Assembly (NCBI GenBank): GCA_007130605.1
Contig: SLSF01000048.1
Coordinates: 1 to 57,135 of the forward strand
From: Gemmatimonadota bacterium
GTDB taxonomy: Bacteria; Gemmatimonadota; Gemmatimonadetes; Longimicrobiales; Gaopeijiaceae
Direction: 5' to 3'
DNA length: 57,135 nt
Positions 17,426 to 26,125 of this stretch are shown here, piece by piece. Position 1 is the first letter of the stretch. Each line of letters opens with the position of its first letter. Made by a program: the position numbers and the translations under genes. The notes under the pieces were generated by a model. The model did not search any database. It was not told where the DNA came from and saw only the letters and a list, made by a program, of their open reading frames with translations.

Positions 17426-19972
17426 TCAGTACCGATTCGACTCCGAATCGGAGTCGTCCACCACACTGGTGATGGGCGCCACCGGCTCATTCACATCGGC
17501 GTCCTTCACATAGTGATCGAGCCACGCGATCCACCGCGCCCACATGTCCAGGAGGGTTTCCTGGGCCGCCTGGCCATGCCCCTCGTACGGATACATGTAG
17601 AGGGCCGCGGTCTTCCCCAGCCCGTTCAGGGCATGGATCAGTCGCCACGAGTTGTCTGGGAAGGTCCCGGTGTTCTGGTCGTCGTCCCCATGGTAGATGA
17701 GGAGGGCGCCACTGAGCTGGTCGGCCCAGAGGAAGGGAGAGAGGTTCTTGTAGGTCTCGCGGGCATCCCAGAGGTTCCGCCGCTCGGTCTGGAAGCCGAG
17801 GGGGGTCAGGAGCCGGTTCGAGTTGGGCGCTCCGGCGATCCCGGCACGGAAGTAGGGGGTGTGAACCATGGCGTTGATGGTCCCGAAGCCGCCGTACGAA
17901 TGCCCTCCGAGGGCGAGGCGCTGCCGGTCGATCCACCCCCGCTGGTCCAGGGCATCGATGGTGGCCAGGTGGTTCTGGCGGAGGTCGATGAGGTAGTTGT
18001 CATTGATCCGGTTCGAGGGACCGATCGTGGGATGATCCGGCTCCACAACCGCGTAGCCGGCCACCGTGAGGATCTCCATGGTCCGTGCCCCCACCGAGGG
18101 GAAGGAGTTCCTGTTCCAGGTCCGGAGCGTCCGCTCGTACGCCTCCACGTCGGAGTACTCCCGGGGGTAGTGCCAGAAGAGAGCGGGCAGCCGGGTGCCC
18201 TCCTGGTAGTCGGCCGGGAGGGTCACATCGACCTTGAAGGAGATGCCGTCGACCCGGGTCACCATCACCCGCTCGCGGCGGGCATTGGTGATCGGCTCGT
18301 GGTGGTCCACATTCCGGGTGAGCTGGCGAAGGTCCCCGGAGCTGCGATCCAGGAGCCAGGAGTCGGGCACCATGGTGGGGGTCTCACGGGCCAGGACGAT
18401 CCGGTCCAGGTCGTCGTCGAGGACGCCGGTGATCCGCTCGAAGATGTCCGCGTCGGACTGGAAGATCCGCTCGGTGTCGCCGGTCTGGATCGCCACCCGG
18501 TCCACGAAGGGCCGGGGTGCATCCTCTTCGGGGTTCTCGAAGTACTGGGTTCCGGAGAGGTAGACATGCGCCCCATCGGTGGAGAGCCGGACCACCGAGA
18601 CTCCGATCTCGTTGGAGGTACCCATGAGGTTGCCGGGGTTCTCGTAGAACTCGTCGGTATCCCACTCGTACAGGTCGTAGCGGGTGTCGGGATCGTCCAG
18701 CTCCACCGCGAAGAGGGTCTCGGTTCCCTGCCGACGCTCGGTCATGAAGAGCCAGGCGCCGTCGGGAGAGAAGCGGGCGGAGCGGATCTCGCGCGAGTTC
18801 TCGTAGAGGACGACCTCCTCCCCCTCGTTGAAGGGAGGAAGCCAGTGGAGGACCCGGTCGTTCCCGGCCGAGTCATTCTCCTCGGCCTCCTCGTCCTCCT
18901 CGACCTTCTGGAGGAAGGTCAGTCCCTCGCCACTTGGATGCCAGTTGATGGAACGGCGAGGCTCCTCGCCATTGTCGTCATTCCCGGTCCCGTCCCGCAC
19001 CTCGCGGCGCTCGAGCTCCACCAGCGAGGTCCCCGTCAGGTCCCAGACCTCGTCCAGGTCGCCGAACTGGGAGACCGGGACGATGTAGGAGAAGGGGCGC
19101 TGGGTGGTCCGGACCCGGACCTGGTTACCCCCGGGCGCCACATCGATGGAGGCGAAGATGGCCGGCTCTCCGATGGGCTCGATCCCGCTCCCATCCACCG
19201 CGATCCGGACGAGCTGCCCGACGGTGTAGTACTCGAGGAGCTCCTCCTCGAAGGGATCCATCAGGAGCGAGGGATAGGTCCGGAGCGAATTCTCCTCTTC
19301 CGAGGTGATCCGGATCATGGGGGTGGCCGGGGTGGCGGGCCGCGTGGGCTCCATGCCCCGGTTCTCGGGGATGGTCACCGCGAAGACATGTTCACCGTCT
19401 CCCGACCATTCCACCGAGGTGACCCGGGTCGCCAGGAGGGGGGTCGAAGTGAGCTGACGGGACTCGCCGGTGGCGACCTCGGCCACATGGAGGTGGGTCT
19501 CGGTGTCGGTGTGGGCGAGATACGCCACCCGGGACCCGTCCGGCGACCAGCTCGGCGAACTCACCCGCTGTCCGGCGGGCACCTGGACCTCGTGACTCTC
19601 ACCGGTGAGGGCGTCGGTCAGAAGAAGCCCCGCCGAACCGCGGGTGGTCAGGGTCCGGGAACGGTTGGCGGCCGGATCGACCTCCACGCCTCCCAGGCGG
19701 TGGAAGGGGCGCGCGAATCGCTCGAGGGGAGGCAGGCCGTCACTCCGCGTATCGAGAAAGAATCGACCGTCGGGAGAGAGATTGGTGAGGAGGAGGTTCT
19801 CGTGCCTCTGCGAGTCGACGAGGGCGGCGATCTCCGGAGGCGGCGCGAGGAAGGCCTCGTCCTGCAGGGCGGGGTTCTGGGCGTCGAGAGCCAGGGGGAG
19901 CGCGAGGGCCAGCATCAGGCCGGCGAGAAGGCTCCGCCGGAGGCCCCCGACGAAAGGAACGTCGGCGGTCAT
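17426..19972 (-). CDS. Exported S9 family (prolyl oligopeptidase-type) peptidase
   Basis: An 848-residue protein with a signal peptide (LLAGLMLALALPLALDAQ). Residues to about 560 form a WD-like beta-propeller (DPAANRSRTL, SPSWSPDGSRVAYLAH, SARFSPDGAWLFMTE). The C-terminal alpha/beta hydrolase domain has the nucleophile in GGHSYGGFGT, the acid in LLIYHGDDDQNTGTFP and the histidine in YPYEGHGQ, a complete triad. It would cleave small peptides outside the cytoplasm. Start chosen at ATG 19972, preceded by AGGAG nine bases upstream; longer reading-frame versions have no signal peptide at their start. Confidence 0.92.
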   Translation of the reverse strand: MTADVPFVGGLRRSLLAGLMLALALPLALDAQNPALQDEAFLAPPPEIAALVDSQRHENLLLTNLSPDGRFFLDTRSDGLPPLERFARPFHRLGGVEVDPAANRSRTLTTRGSAGLLLTDALTGESHEVQVPAGQRVSSPSWSPDGSRVAYLAHTDTETHLHVAEVATGESRQLTSTPLLATRVTSVEWSGDGEHVFAVTIPENRGMEPTRPATPATPMIRITSEEENSLRTYPSLLMDPFEEELLEYYTVGQLVRIAVDGSGIEPIGEPAIFASIDVAPGGNQVRVRTTQRPFSYIVPVSQFGDLDEVWDLTGTSLVELERREVRDGTGNDDNGEEPRRSINWHPSGEGLTFLQKVEEDEEAEENDSAGNDRVLHWLPPFNEGEEVVLYENSREIRSARFSPDGAWLFMTERRQGTETLFAVELDDPDTRYDLYEWDTDEFYENPGNLMGTSNEIGVSVVRLSTDGAHVYLSGTQYFENPEEDAPRPFVDRVAIQTGDTERIFQSDADIFERITGVLDDDLDRIVLARETPTMVPDSWLLDRSSGDLRQLTRNVDHHEPITNARRERVMVTRVDGISFKVDVTLPADYQEGTRLPALFWHYPREYSDVEAYERTLRTWNRNSFPSVGARTMEILTVAGYAVVEPDHPTIGPSNRINDNYLIDLRQNHLATIDALDQRGWIDRQRLALGGHSYGGFGTINAMVHTPYFRAGIAGAPNSNRLLTPLGFQTERRNLWDARETYKNLSPFLWADQLSGALLIYHGDDDQNTGTFPDNSWRLIHALNGLGKTAALYMYPYEGHGQAAQETLLDMWARWIAWLDHYVKDADVNEPVAPITSVVDDSDSESNRY

Positions 19973-20048
19973 GGGTCGGTTCTCCTGCACGTGTGGATTG
20001 TACGGAAACGCCTCCATAGTAGACCGGGGAAGCGTGCCCGGGCAACTG

Positions 20049-21761
20049 TCAGGGAATGTGAGGAAGCTGTCGGTCCTCGGAAGGAGTGAGGACCCGGCCC
20101 GGAAGGGCCCCGGTGATCTCGCCATCCTCCACCACGAAGGTCCCCCCCACCAGGACATGGGGGAGGCCGCCGGGGAACTGGTGTGGATCGAAGAAGGTGG
20201 TCCGGTCCTCCAGCTCCTCGGGATGGAAGACCACCAGGTCCGCATGGAAGCCCTCGCGGACCTGGCCCCGGTCCCGAAGCCCCAGGACCTGCGCCGGAAG
20301 GGAGGTGGCCGACCGGACGGCGTAGGGAACCGAGATCAATCCCTCGTCGCGCGCGTAGTGACCGATCTTCCGGGGGAAGGTCCCATAGAAGCGGACATGG
20401 ACGAAGCCGTCCTCGGGCACCGCGATCCCTCCGTCGGACGCAGTGAGCATCCAGTCGTGGGGAGCGTACGCCTCAAAGTCCATCTCGTGGAGCGAGAAGC
20501 CCCGCACGTGGGCGCCCCCGCGCCGGTTCCGATCCCCGTCGAGCTGTAGGCGGAAGGCGACGTCCACCGGATCGAGCGTCCACTCCTCGGCCAGCTCCTC
20601 CACCGAGAGACCCACCAGCGCCTCGTCCGGGTGACTGAGGATGAGAAGCCGGTCGGGTCCACCCCGTCTCCGGATCTCGTGAGCCACATCGCCCCTCAGG
20701 TCGTCGGCGACCGTGTCGTCGTTCAGCGCTGCCTCGATGGCGTCGCCATTGGACACCTCACCCCCCCCCACCAGCTCCCGGCCATGGGCGAAGGCCCATC
20801 CGGGAATCAGCACGGTGTTCCCGTCGCTCCCCGTCGTCTCGTAGGGGTAGTGGTCGCCATAGATGGGGACGCCCCTCCGCCGGGCGGTCTCGATGAGCTG
20901 GATCACGGTGTGGCTCGTGCCCCAGTAGTGGGAGCCTTTCGCCTTCAGGTGCGATGCCACGCTGGGCACCCCGGTTCGCTCCGCGATCTCGATGGTCTCG
21001 AGGACCGCGTCGATGAGGTCCGGCGGGCCGGGCTCGTCCTGGCTCGGCCAGTACCACATGGGATCGGAGCCCTCGCTCCGCTGGTGAGCCACATAGATGC
21101 CCCCGCCCGAAGCGACCTCCCCCACCGCCTGCACCACCTCTTCGGTGTCCGCCCAGCGGCCGGGGTTGTACTCCAGCGCCGAGGAGATGCCCCAGGCGCC
21201 ATCCTCCATTCCTTCCCGGACCAGGGCCCGGATCTGCTCCACCTCTTCGGGGGTGGCCACCCGCGCCACATCGTCCGCCATGGCCATCCGGCGGACCTGC
21301 CCATGTCCGACCAGGACGATGGTGTTGGGCGCCTGGCCCACCTCGCGGAGGGCGGAGACCTGGTCGCGGATGGGCCAGGGGGAGCGCCCGTCCTGGTTGA
21401 TCACGACGGTGGTGATCCCCTGCGCGATGAGAGACGGAGCGGCCCGGTACCGGGGATCGTCGTGCAGGAGCCGTCCATCGGCGTGCGAATGGATGTCGAT
21501 GAAGCCGGGGGCGACCACATGCCCGCTGACATCCACCACCCGCGCCGCGCTATGCCCCTCCAGGTTGCCGATTGCGACGATCCGGCCATCGCGCACTCCC
21601 ACATCGGCTCGAAAGTCCGGATTTCCCGTCCCGTCCAGCACCTGTCCCCCCTGGAGGATCAGGTCGAAGGGCCCCGCCTCCTGCGCCAGGACGCCCTCGG
21701 AAAGGAACGGCAGGGCAAAGAGCAGGAGGAGAAGCAGGGGCAGGCGGAAGGGACGATCCAT
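20049..21761 (-). CDS. Exported amidohydrolase, N-acyl-D-amino-acid deacylase-like
   Basis: A 570-residue protein with a signal peptide (LLLLLLFALPFLSEGVLAQ). The metal site begins FIDIHSHADGR, followed by SHLKAKG and the late histidine/aspartate motifs typical of the D-aminoacylase branch of the amidohydrolases (ILSHPDEALVG, WMLTASDGG). In D-aminoacylases the block GNCG provides a metal-bridging cysteine; here it reads VVINQDGRS, so the cysteine is absent and substrate or metal chemistry may differ. Ends RVLTPSEDR. Separated by 76 bases from the S9 peptidase gene, same strand. Confidence 0.85.
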   Translation of the reverse strand: MDRPFRLPLLLLLLFALPFLSEGVLAQEAGPFDLILQGGQVLDGTGNPDFRADVGVRDGRIVAIGNLEGHSAARVVDVSGHVVAPGFIDIHSHADGRLLHDDPRYRAAPSLIAQGITTVVINQDGRSPWPIRDQVSALREVGQAPNTIVLVGHGQVRRMAMADDVARVATPEEVEQIRALVREGMEDGAWGISSALEYNPGRWADTEEVVQAVGEVASGGGIYVAHQRSEGSDPMWYWPSQDEPGPPDLIDAVLETIEIAERTGVPSVASHLKAKGSHYWGTSHTVIQLIETARRRGVPIYGDHYPYETTGSDGNTVLIPGWAFAHGRELVGGGEVSNGDAIEAALNDDTVADDLRGDVAHEIRRRGGPDRLLILSHPDEALVGLSVEELAEEWTLDPVDVAFRLQLDGDRNRRGGAHVRGFSLHEMDFEAYAPHDWMLTASDGGIAVPEDGFVHVRFYGTFPRKIGHYARDEGLISVPYAVRSATSLPAQVLGLRDRGQVREGFHADLVVFHPEELEDRTTFFDPHQFPGGLPHVLVGGTFVVEDGEITGALPGRVLTPSEDRQLPHIP

Positions 21762-22255
21762 GGCACGGCTCCGGGAATCGGTTTGTGGGTCCGCCGGAGG
21801 CGTCGGCCACCGGACTCGGCATCGCTCGACAATGTGCGGATCCCTCCCCCGAAAAGGCAAAGGAGGCCGGCCCGGGACAAGAGAGTTCAACGACTGAACA
21901 CACCGTGATGGGACACCCTCCGTCACTCCCGCCCCCCGGGCAGCGCCTCGCGATCCCGGAATCCCGGGGCGTCAATGTACACGTTTTCCAATCTCATCGA
22001 TGTGTTCGGGAGGAGCACACCCAGACGCCGATGTCACGCCCCACCCCTTGATGTCAAGGATCACAATGATGGACGGTGCCCAGATGCCTTCCGATATGAT
22101 ATATTCTTTATGGCCCCAAGGGTTTGTTTTCGGAACCCCACCCGGACGCCCGTCCCCGTGCGCTGACTGGACGAACGCCGGTGGCGAAAGCTACAATCGG
22201 GCGATGACAATGAATTGACGGTTATGGTTGAGGGTCTAACCTCCAGGGAGGCGAC
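21762..22255. other. Divergent intergenic region, AT-richer than the rest of the window
   Basis: 494 bases between the amidohydrolase (minus) and the TPR gene (plus). It holds the lowest-GC stretch seen here (22090-22130, including ATATGATATATTCTTTAT), a palindrome with direct repeats at 22030-22059, and a strong GGGAGG Shine-Dalgarno (22246-22251) that is itself within CCTC/GAGG self-complementarity. No credible gene longer than 50 codons. Confidence 0.6.
22030..22059. promoter_or_regulatory. Direct repeats GATGTCA and palindrome CCTTGATGTCAAGG
   Basis: GATGTCA occurs at 22030-22036 and again at 22050-22056, 20 bases apart, i.e. on the same face of the helix two turns away. The second copy lies inside the perfect palindrome CCTTGA-TG-TCAAGG (22046-22059). 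AraC-type regulators often bind such direct repeats, and one is encoded 1.6 kb downstream. Confidence 0.4.
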
Positions 22256-23548
22256 ATGGCTCGAGCGAGCGCGGGCAGGCGGGACAAGCAGGGACAGAAG
22301 AAGCGGAAGAAGCGGCAGTGGGGCTCCCCTCCTCCACTGATCCGAGATTCGGAATCTCCGGGTCCGGAGGGGCTGGCCATCATCGGCGAAATCAGCTCCT
22401 CGCTTGGCGGAATCCTCTGGAAGGCCTATCGGTCGATGCTTCTGTGGGCGGAGACCGACGAAGCAGACCGCGTCAACCTCTACGGGAAGCGCAACGCGGA
22501 AAGCCGGCGGCGGCGGGAAATCGACATGTACGTGCCCGACGAGGAGATCGAGCTCCGGGAGCCTCTCGAGGTCCTCCTGGCCCTCATCGCCGCCCCGGAG
22601 GAGGGGGATCGGTCCGAAGTGGCACACGCCGCGCATCGGATCGCCAAGTGGGCCGCCCTGCAGGGATATACACGCACCCAGATGGAGTTCCTCTGCGTCG
22701 CCGCCCTGAGTGAGCCCACCAACGCCCGCTACGCCTACCTTGTGGGAACGACCGCCCGCTCCCGCGGCCAGCTGGGTATGGCCGAAGCGTGGTACGTCCG
22801 AGCCATTGCCCTCGCCCGACGATCGAAGGAGTGGGACCCCTACATCCGCGCCTACCTCGAGCATGGCCTGATGATGCTGGACAAGGGCGCCCTCCCCACG
22901 GCCCGGGGCAGCCTCATCAAGGCGTATCGCCGCGCGGTCCGCCAGGGTCTTCGGAAGCCTCGCGCCGAGTCCCTCAGGGGGCTCGTCACCCTCGAGGTCG
23001 CTGCCGACGACCCCATCGAGGCGGCGAAGCATGCCGAGGAAGCCGCCGGGGTGCTCAACCCCAGCGACCCCGAGGCCACTGATCTCGTCCGCGAGGTGGT
23101 GCACTTCTGGTTGCGCTCCGGATACTTCGAGCCCGCTCTCGTCGTTCTCCGGGAACTCGCCGAGGCAGTCCCCCGGCCACTCCTCCCGGAGGCCCTGGGT
23201 GCCTTTGCACGGGCTGCCGCCGGCGCCGGCGACGAGGCCGCCTTCGAGGAAGCGAGGGAGCGCCTCTCCCGACTCACCGGGGGACCTGGGGTCCCGGAGG
23301 CATGGCTCGAGGTGGGTCGGGCGGCAAGCCATCTTGGAAAGAGCCAGGTCACGGAAGAGGCCGCCGCCCACGCCGACCGTCTCTCGCGGCAGCAACCCGG
23401 AAGCCAGATCGGCTTCATGGCCGGGATCCTTCGCCAGCAGTCTGCTGCGAACATCGGCCTTGGAGATCCGGCGGAGGACGAGGGAGGGCACCAGGCCTCG
23501 CTCGCCGAGACCCTCGCCAGCCTCTTGCGGGAAGCACGGCATTCCTGA
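22256..23548 (+). CDS. TPR-like helical-repeat protein of unknown function
   Basis: A 430-residue protein with a highly basic N-terminus (KQGQKKRKKRQW) and then alpha-helical repeats. Units such as NARYAYLVGTTARSRGQLGM-AEAWYVRAIALARR and SLIKAYRRAVRQGL have tetratricopeptide-like spacing (small residue, aromatic, Ala-rich helix pairs) from about residue 110 to 400. No signal peptide or membrane segment. The N-terminal basic patch could bind nucleic acid or acidic partners. It ends 68 bases before an AraC-type regulator gene in the same direction. A role as sensor or adaptor of that regulator is inference from position. Confidence 0.7.
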   Translation: MARASAGRRDKQGQKKRKKRQWGSPPPLIRDSESPGPEGLAIIGEISSSLGGILWKAYRSMLLWAETDEADRVNLYGKRNAESRRRREIDMYVPDEEIELREPLEVLLALIAAPEEGDRSEVAHAAHRIAKWAALQGYTRTQMEFLCVAALSEPTNARYAYLVGTTARSRGQLGMAEAWYVRAIALARRSKEWDPYIRAYLEHGLMMLDKGALPTARGSLIKAYRRAVRQGLRKPRAESLRGLVTLEVAADDPIEAAKHAEEAAGVLNPSDPEATDLVREVVHFWLRSGYFEPALVVLRELAEAVPRPLLPEALGAFARAAAGAGDEAAFEEARERLSRLTGGPGVPEAWLEVGRAASHLGKSQVTEEAAAHADRLSRQQPGSQIGFMAGILRQQSAANIGLGDPAEDEGGHQASLAETLASLLREARHS

Positions 23549-23616
23549 GAGCTTGAACCGGCCCCCATTTCCGGGTGACCGGTACCGTTCAACGATGGAC
23601 CAGGGGAAAGCATCCA

Positions 23617-24435
23617 ATGCAAGAACAGACCCGACCGCTCATCTTCATGCACTCGAGCAAGCGTCTCGAGTCCAGAGTCCGGAAAGCTTCGACGGACCGC
23701 TTCAACGTCTCCACCGTGAGCGACTGGAGTGGCCTGCGCAGGGCAATGCAGGACGCCCCGCCCTCCGCTCTCGTCATGGTCGATCCCTTTCATGGAATCC
23801 GCTCGGAACGGACCCCGTCCGCCGAACTGAAGGCGCTCCTGGAGGCCTTCCCCTCGAGTACGGTGATGGCTGCCATGGGGAGCAAGCCGACCCAGTACTC
23901 GGCCATCTGGAAGCTGGGGGAATGGGGGATCGCCGAGATCCTCCAGATCGACGATGACCGGAGCTCGGCCGCCATCCGGCGCAGACTCCTGGAGACCCGC
24001 GCCCAGCCCCTCCGCCGCCTCCTCACCTCCGAAGCCTCGTATCGGCTCACCGGACGGGCGCGCACCATCATCGACGCGGCGGTGGAAACGGTCATGCGTG
24101 GCGAGCACCCCCGGGCGCTCTCGAAAGAGCTGGGCTTCTCTCCCTCGACCCTCCTCCGGTGGTGCGAGCGCTCCCAGCTCCCCACCCCCCGACGGCTCCT
24201 CCTCTGGATGCGGATGCTCCTGGCGTCGGCCCTCCTGGACGACCCGGGCCACTCGGTGCAGAGCGTCGGAAAGGCGTGTGGCTACTCCGGGGACCAGGCC
24301 CTTCGGCGTGCCCTGAAGGCCGTCCTCCCCTACACGCCCACCGAGCTCCGGGAGATGGGGGCCTTCGACACCGTCTCGGCGGCCTTCTTCGCCGAACTCG
24401 ACCGGCTCCACGATCCCGAGGCCGAGAAACGATAG
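23617..24435 (+). CDS. AraC-type helix-turn-helix regulator with pseudo-receiver-like N-terminus
   Basis: A 272-residue protein. The C-terminal 110 residues match the double helix-turn-helix of AraC/XylS regulators: ALSKELGFSPSTLLRWCER (first HTH) and SVQSVGKACGYSGDQALRRA with the ending YTPTELRE. The N-terminal 125 residues have an alternating strand/helix pattern like a response-regulator receiver (PLIFMHSSKRLESRV, ALVMVDPFHG, STVMAAMGSK), but the usual Thr/Ser and Lys switch residues are not evident, so phosphorylation may not occur. ATG 23617 is preferred to GTG 23575 because GGGGAAAG stands just before it. Confidence 0.8.
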   Translation: MQEQTRPLIFMHSSKRLESRVRKASTDRFNVSTVSDWSGLRRAMQDAPPSALVMVDPFHGIRSERTPSAELKALLEAFPSSTVMAAMGSKPTQYSAIWKLGEWGIAEILQIDDDRSSAAIRRRLLETRAQPLRRLLTSEASYRLTGRARTIIDAAVETVMRGEHPRALSKELGFSPSTLLRWCERSQLPTPRRLLLWMRMLLASALLDDPGHSVQSVGKACGYSGDQALRRALKAVLPYTPTELREMGAFDTVSAAFFAELDRLHDPEAEKR

Positions 24436-24466
24436 GTGTCCCGGATCAGAGATTCGTCGGCATTCG

Positions 24467-24569
24467 TGCGCCGCTGCATCCGCTGTGGCGTCGTTGCTCC
24501 TCCTCGCAATAGCGCTGCCATTACTCGTCGTCGCGCCTAGCCACAGCGGCGCATCGGCACCCTCGGTGC
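24467..24569 (+). repeat. Overlapping inverted repeats in the lgt upstream region
   Basis: CCGCTGTGGC (24480-24489) can pair with GCCACAGCGG (24540-24549). TGCGCCGCTG (24467-24476) can pair with CAGCGGCGCA (24544-24553). The right arms overlap, so the two stems exclude each other in RNA. A small GCACC/GGTGC hairpin (24557-24569) follows, just upstream of the lgt GTG. Confidence 0.4.
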
Positions 24570-24599
24570 GTCAACGAACCCCTGAACCGGGACACCAGC

Positions 24600-25451
24600 G
24601 TGGACCCCATCATCCACAACATCGATCCCTTTCTCATCCGGTTCACCGATGGGTTCGGGATCCGGTGGTACTCGATTCCCTACATCGTGGGGATGCTCCT
24701 GGTCTACCTCTCCCTTCGGAAGGCGGCGGTCCAGAAGCGGATCGGCAACCTTACCGAGGAGGGCTCGGAAACCTTCGTCCTCCTGGCCATCGCCGGCGCC
24801 CTCATCGGCGCCCGGTTCTTCCATGTCTTCATCTTCGAGTTCGACCGCTACGGCTTCGATCCCGCCGCCTGGATTGCGGTGTGGCGGGGAGGGCTCGCCT
24901 TTCATGGAGGGCTCGCCGGGATCCTCCTGGCCACCTGGTGGTTCGCCCGCAAGCATGACATCCCCATCTACAGCCTCACCGACCGCATCGCGGTCCCGGT
25001 CCTGGTGGCGCTGGGGCTGGGCCGGATCGCCAACTTCATCAATGCCGAGATGTACGGCACCCCCTACGATGGAATCTTCTGCGTCGACTACTCGCAGAAC
25101 CAGTACCTGGCCGGGCTTCCGGACGACTGCCGCCATCCGACCCAGCTCTATGAATCGTTCAAGAACTTCGCCATGGCCGGGGTCCTCCTCGCCGTGCGTG
25201 AGCGGATCCGGGTGCCGCAGGGGACCCTCACCTGGTCCTTCGTGGCGGGCTACGGGGTGATCCGCTTCTTCCTGATGTACGTGCGGGAGGAGCGAACCGT
25301 CTGGATGGACCTCACCCTCTCGCAGATCTTCTCGGGGGGGATGGGACTCCTGGGCATCGCCATGCTCATCTGGGTCTTCATGAAGGGCGAGCGCCCCGAG
25401 ACCCCCGGGATGGAGCCCGGCTCCGGAACGTCGAGGCGTCGCTCCCGGTAG
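24600..25451 (+). CDS. lgt: Prolipoprotein diacylglyceryl transferase
   Basis: A 283-residue inner-membrane enzyme that moves diacylglyceryl from phosphatidylglycerol to the lipobox cysteine of prelipoproteins. Seven hydrophobic segments are visible and the conserved blocks are present: GGLAFHGGLAG (the HGG motif), LGRIANFINAEMYG (GRxxNFxNxE), and RHPTQLYESF. The start is GTG at 24600, giving the family-typical opening of short periplasmic helix then TM1. Several lipobox proteins in this window (isoaspartyl peptidase, small lipoprotein) are its likely substrates. Confidence 0.95.
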   Translation: MDPIIHNIDPFLIRFTDGFGIRWYSIPYIVGMLLVYLSLRKAAVQKRIGNLTEEGSETFVLLAIAGALIGARFFHVFIFEFDRYGFDPAAWIAVWRGGLAFHGGLAGILLATWWFARKHDIPIYSLTDRIAVPVLVALGLGRIANFINAEMYGTPYDGIFCVDYSQNQYLAGLPDDCRHPTQLYESFKNFAMAGVLLAVRERIRVPQGTLTWSFVAGYGVIRFFLMYVREERTVWMDLTLSQIFSGGMGLLGIAMLIWVFMKGERPETPGMEPGSGTSRRRSR

Positions 25452-25459
25452 CCCTATTC

Positions 25460-26125
25460 ATGGCTACCTCGAACCGATCCAGCGACTCCGACACCACCAC
25501 CGCACTCCTCCTGGTGGACATCCAGCCCGACTTTCTCCCCGGGGGTGCTCTCGCCGTCGAAGGGGGAGACCAGATCCTGGAGGGAGTCGAGCGGCTCATG
25601 ACCTCCGACGCCTTCCACCTGCAGGTGGCGACCCAGGACTGGCATCCCCCACGCCACACCTCCTTCGCGTCGCAGCACGAGGGGCATGATCCCTTCGACG
25701 AGATCACCCTCCACGGCCACCCCCAGACCCTCTGGCCCGACCACTGTGTGCAGGGCACCGCCGGGGCCCGGCTCGCCCCCGGGCTTCCCTGGGACCGGGT
25801 GTCGGCCATCATCCGCAAGGGAATGGACCCCCAGGTGGACTCCTACTCCGGCTTCCGGAACAACTGGGGGCCCCGGGGGACGAGGCCCTCCACCGGACTC
25901 GCCGGCCTCCTGCGGGAGCGGGGGGTGGGTCGGATCGTCGTCTGCGGCCTGGCGCGGGATGTCTGCGTCCGCTGGACCGTCGAGGATGCCCTGGACGAGG
26001 GCTTCGACGTGACCCTCGCCTGGGAACTCACCCGCTCGGTGGACCCGTCGGGAGACGCGGTCCTCCGCAGGACCCTCGAGGACGAGGGCGCCCGGATCGC
26101 CGACGAGGTGGGAGCGCTCCTCTGA
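25460..26125 (+). CDS. pncA: Nicotinamidase/pyrazinamidase
   Basis: A 221-residue cytosolic isochorismatase-fold amidase that converts nicotinamide to nicotinate in NAD salvage. The catalytic triad is D20 (LLLVDIQPDF), K120 (IIRKGMDP) and C169 (LARDVCVR); metal ligands are D60, H62 and H66 in QDWHPPRHTSFA. Length and order are standard. It follows lgt by eight bases and its end overlaps the proposed CTG start of the permease gene. The NAD de novo genes nadA/nadB are at the other end of the window. Confidence 0.93.
   Translation: MATSNRSSDSDTTTALLLVDIQPDFLPGGALAVEGGDQILEGVERLMTSDAFHLQVATQDWHPPRHTSFASQHEGHDPFDEITLHGHPQTLWPDHCVQGTAGARLAPGLPWDRVSAIIRKGMDPQVDSYSGFRNNWGPRGTRPSTGLAGLLRERGVGRIVVCGLARDVCVRWTVEDALDEGFDVTLAWELTRSVDPSGDAVLRRTLEDEGARIADEVGALL
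26110..26114 (+). promoter_or_regulatory. Shine-Dalgarno GGGAG ahead of a CTG start for the permease
   Basis: GGGAG followed by seven bases and CTG at 26122, which itself overlaps the pncA stop (CTGA). An alternative GGAGGA at 26161-26166 serves the internal ATG 26176, so the choice rests on membrane topology rather than on this site alone. Confidence 0.35.

Noticed and set aside
17513-20089. 858-codon plus-strand open frame
   Set aside because: Antisense shadow of the S9 peptidase gene; composition is Gly/Arg/Glu/Val-rich without any motif.
22240-22251. CCTCCAGGGAGG as a hairpin masking the TPR-gene ribosome-binding site
   Set aside because: Only a four-base stem is possible with a workable loop, too weak to claim control.
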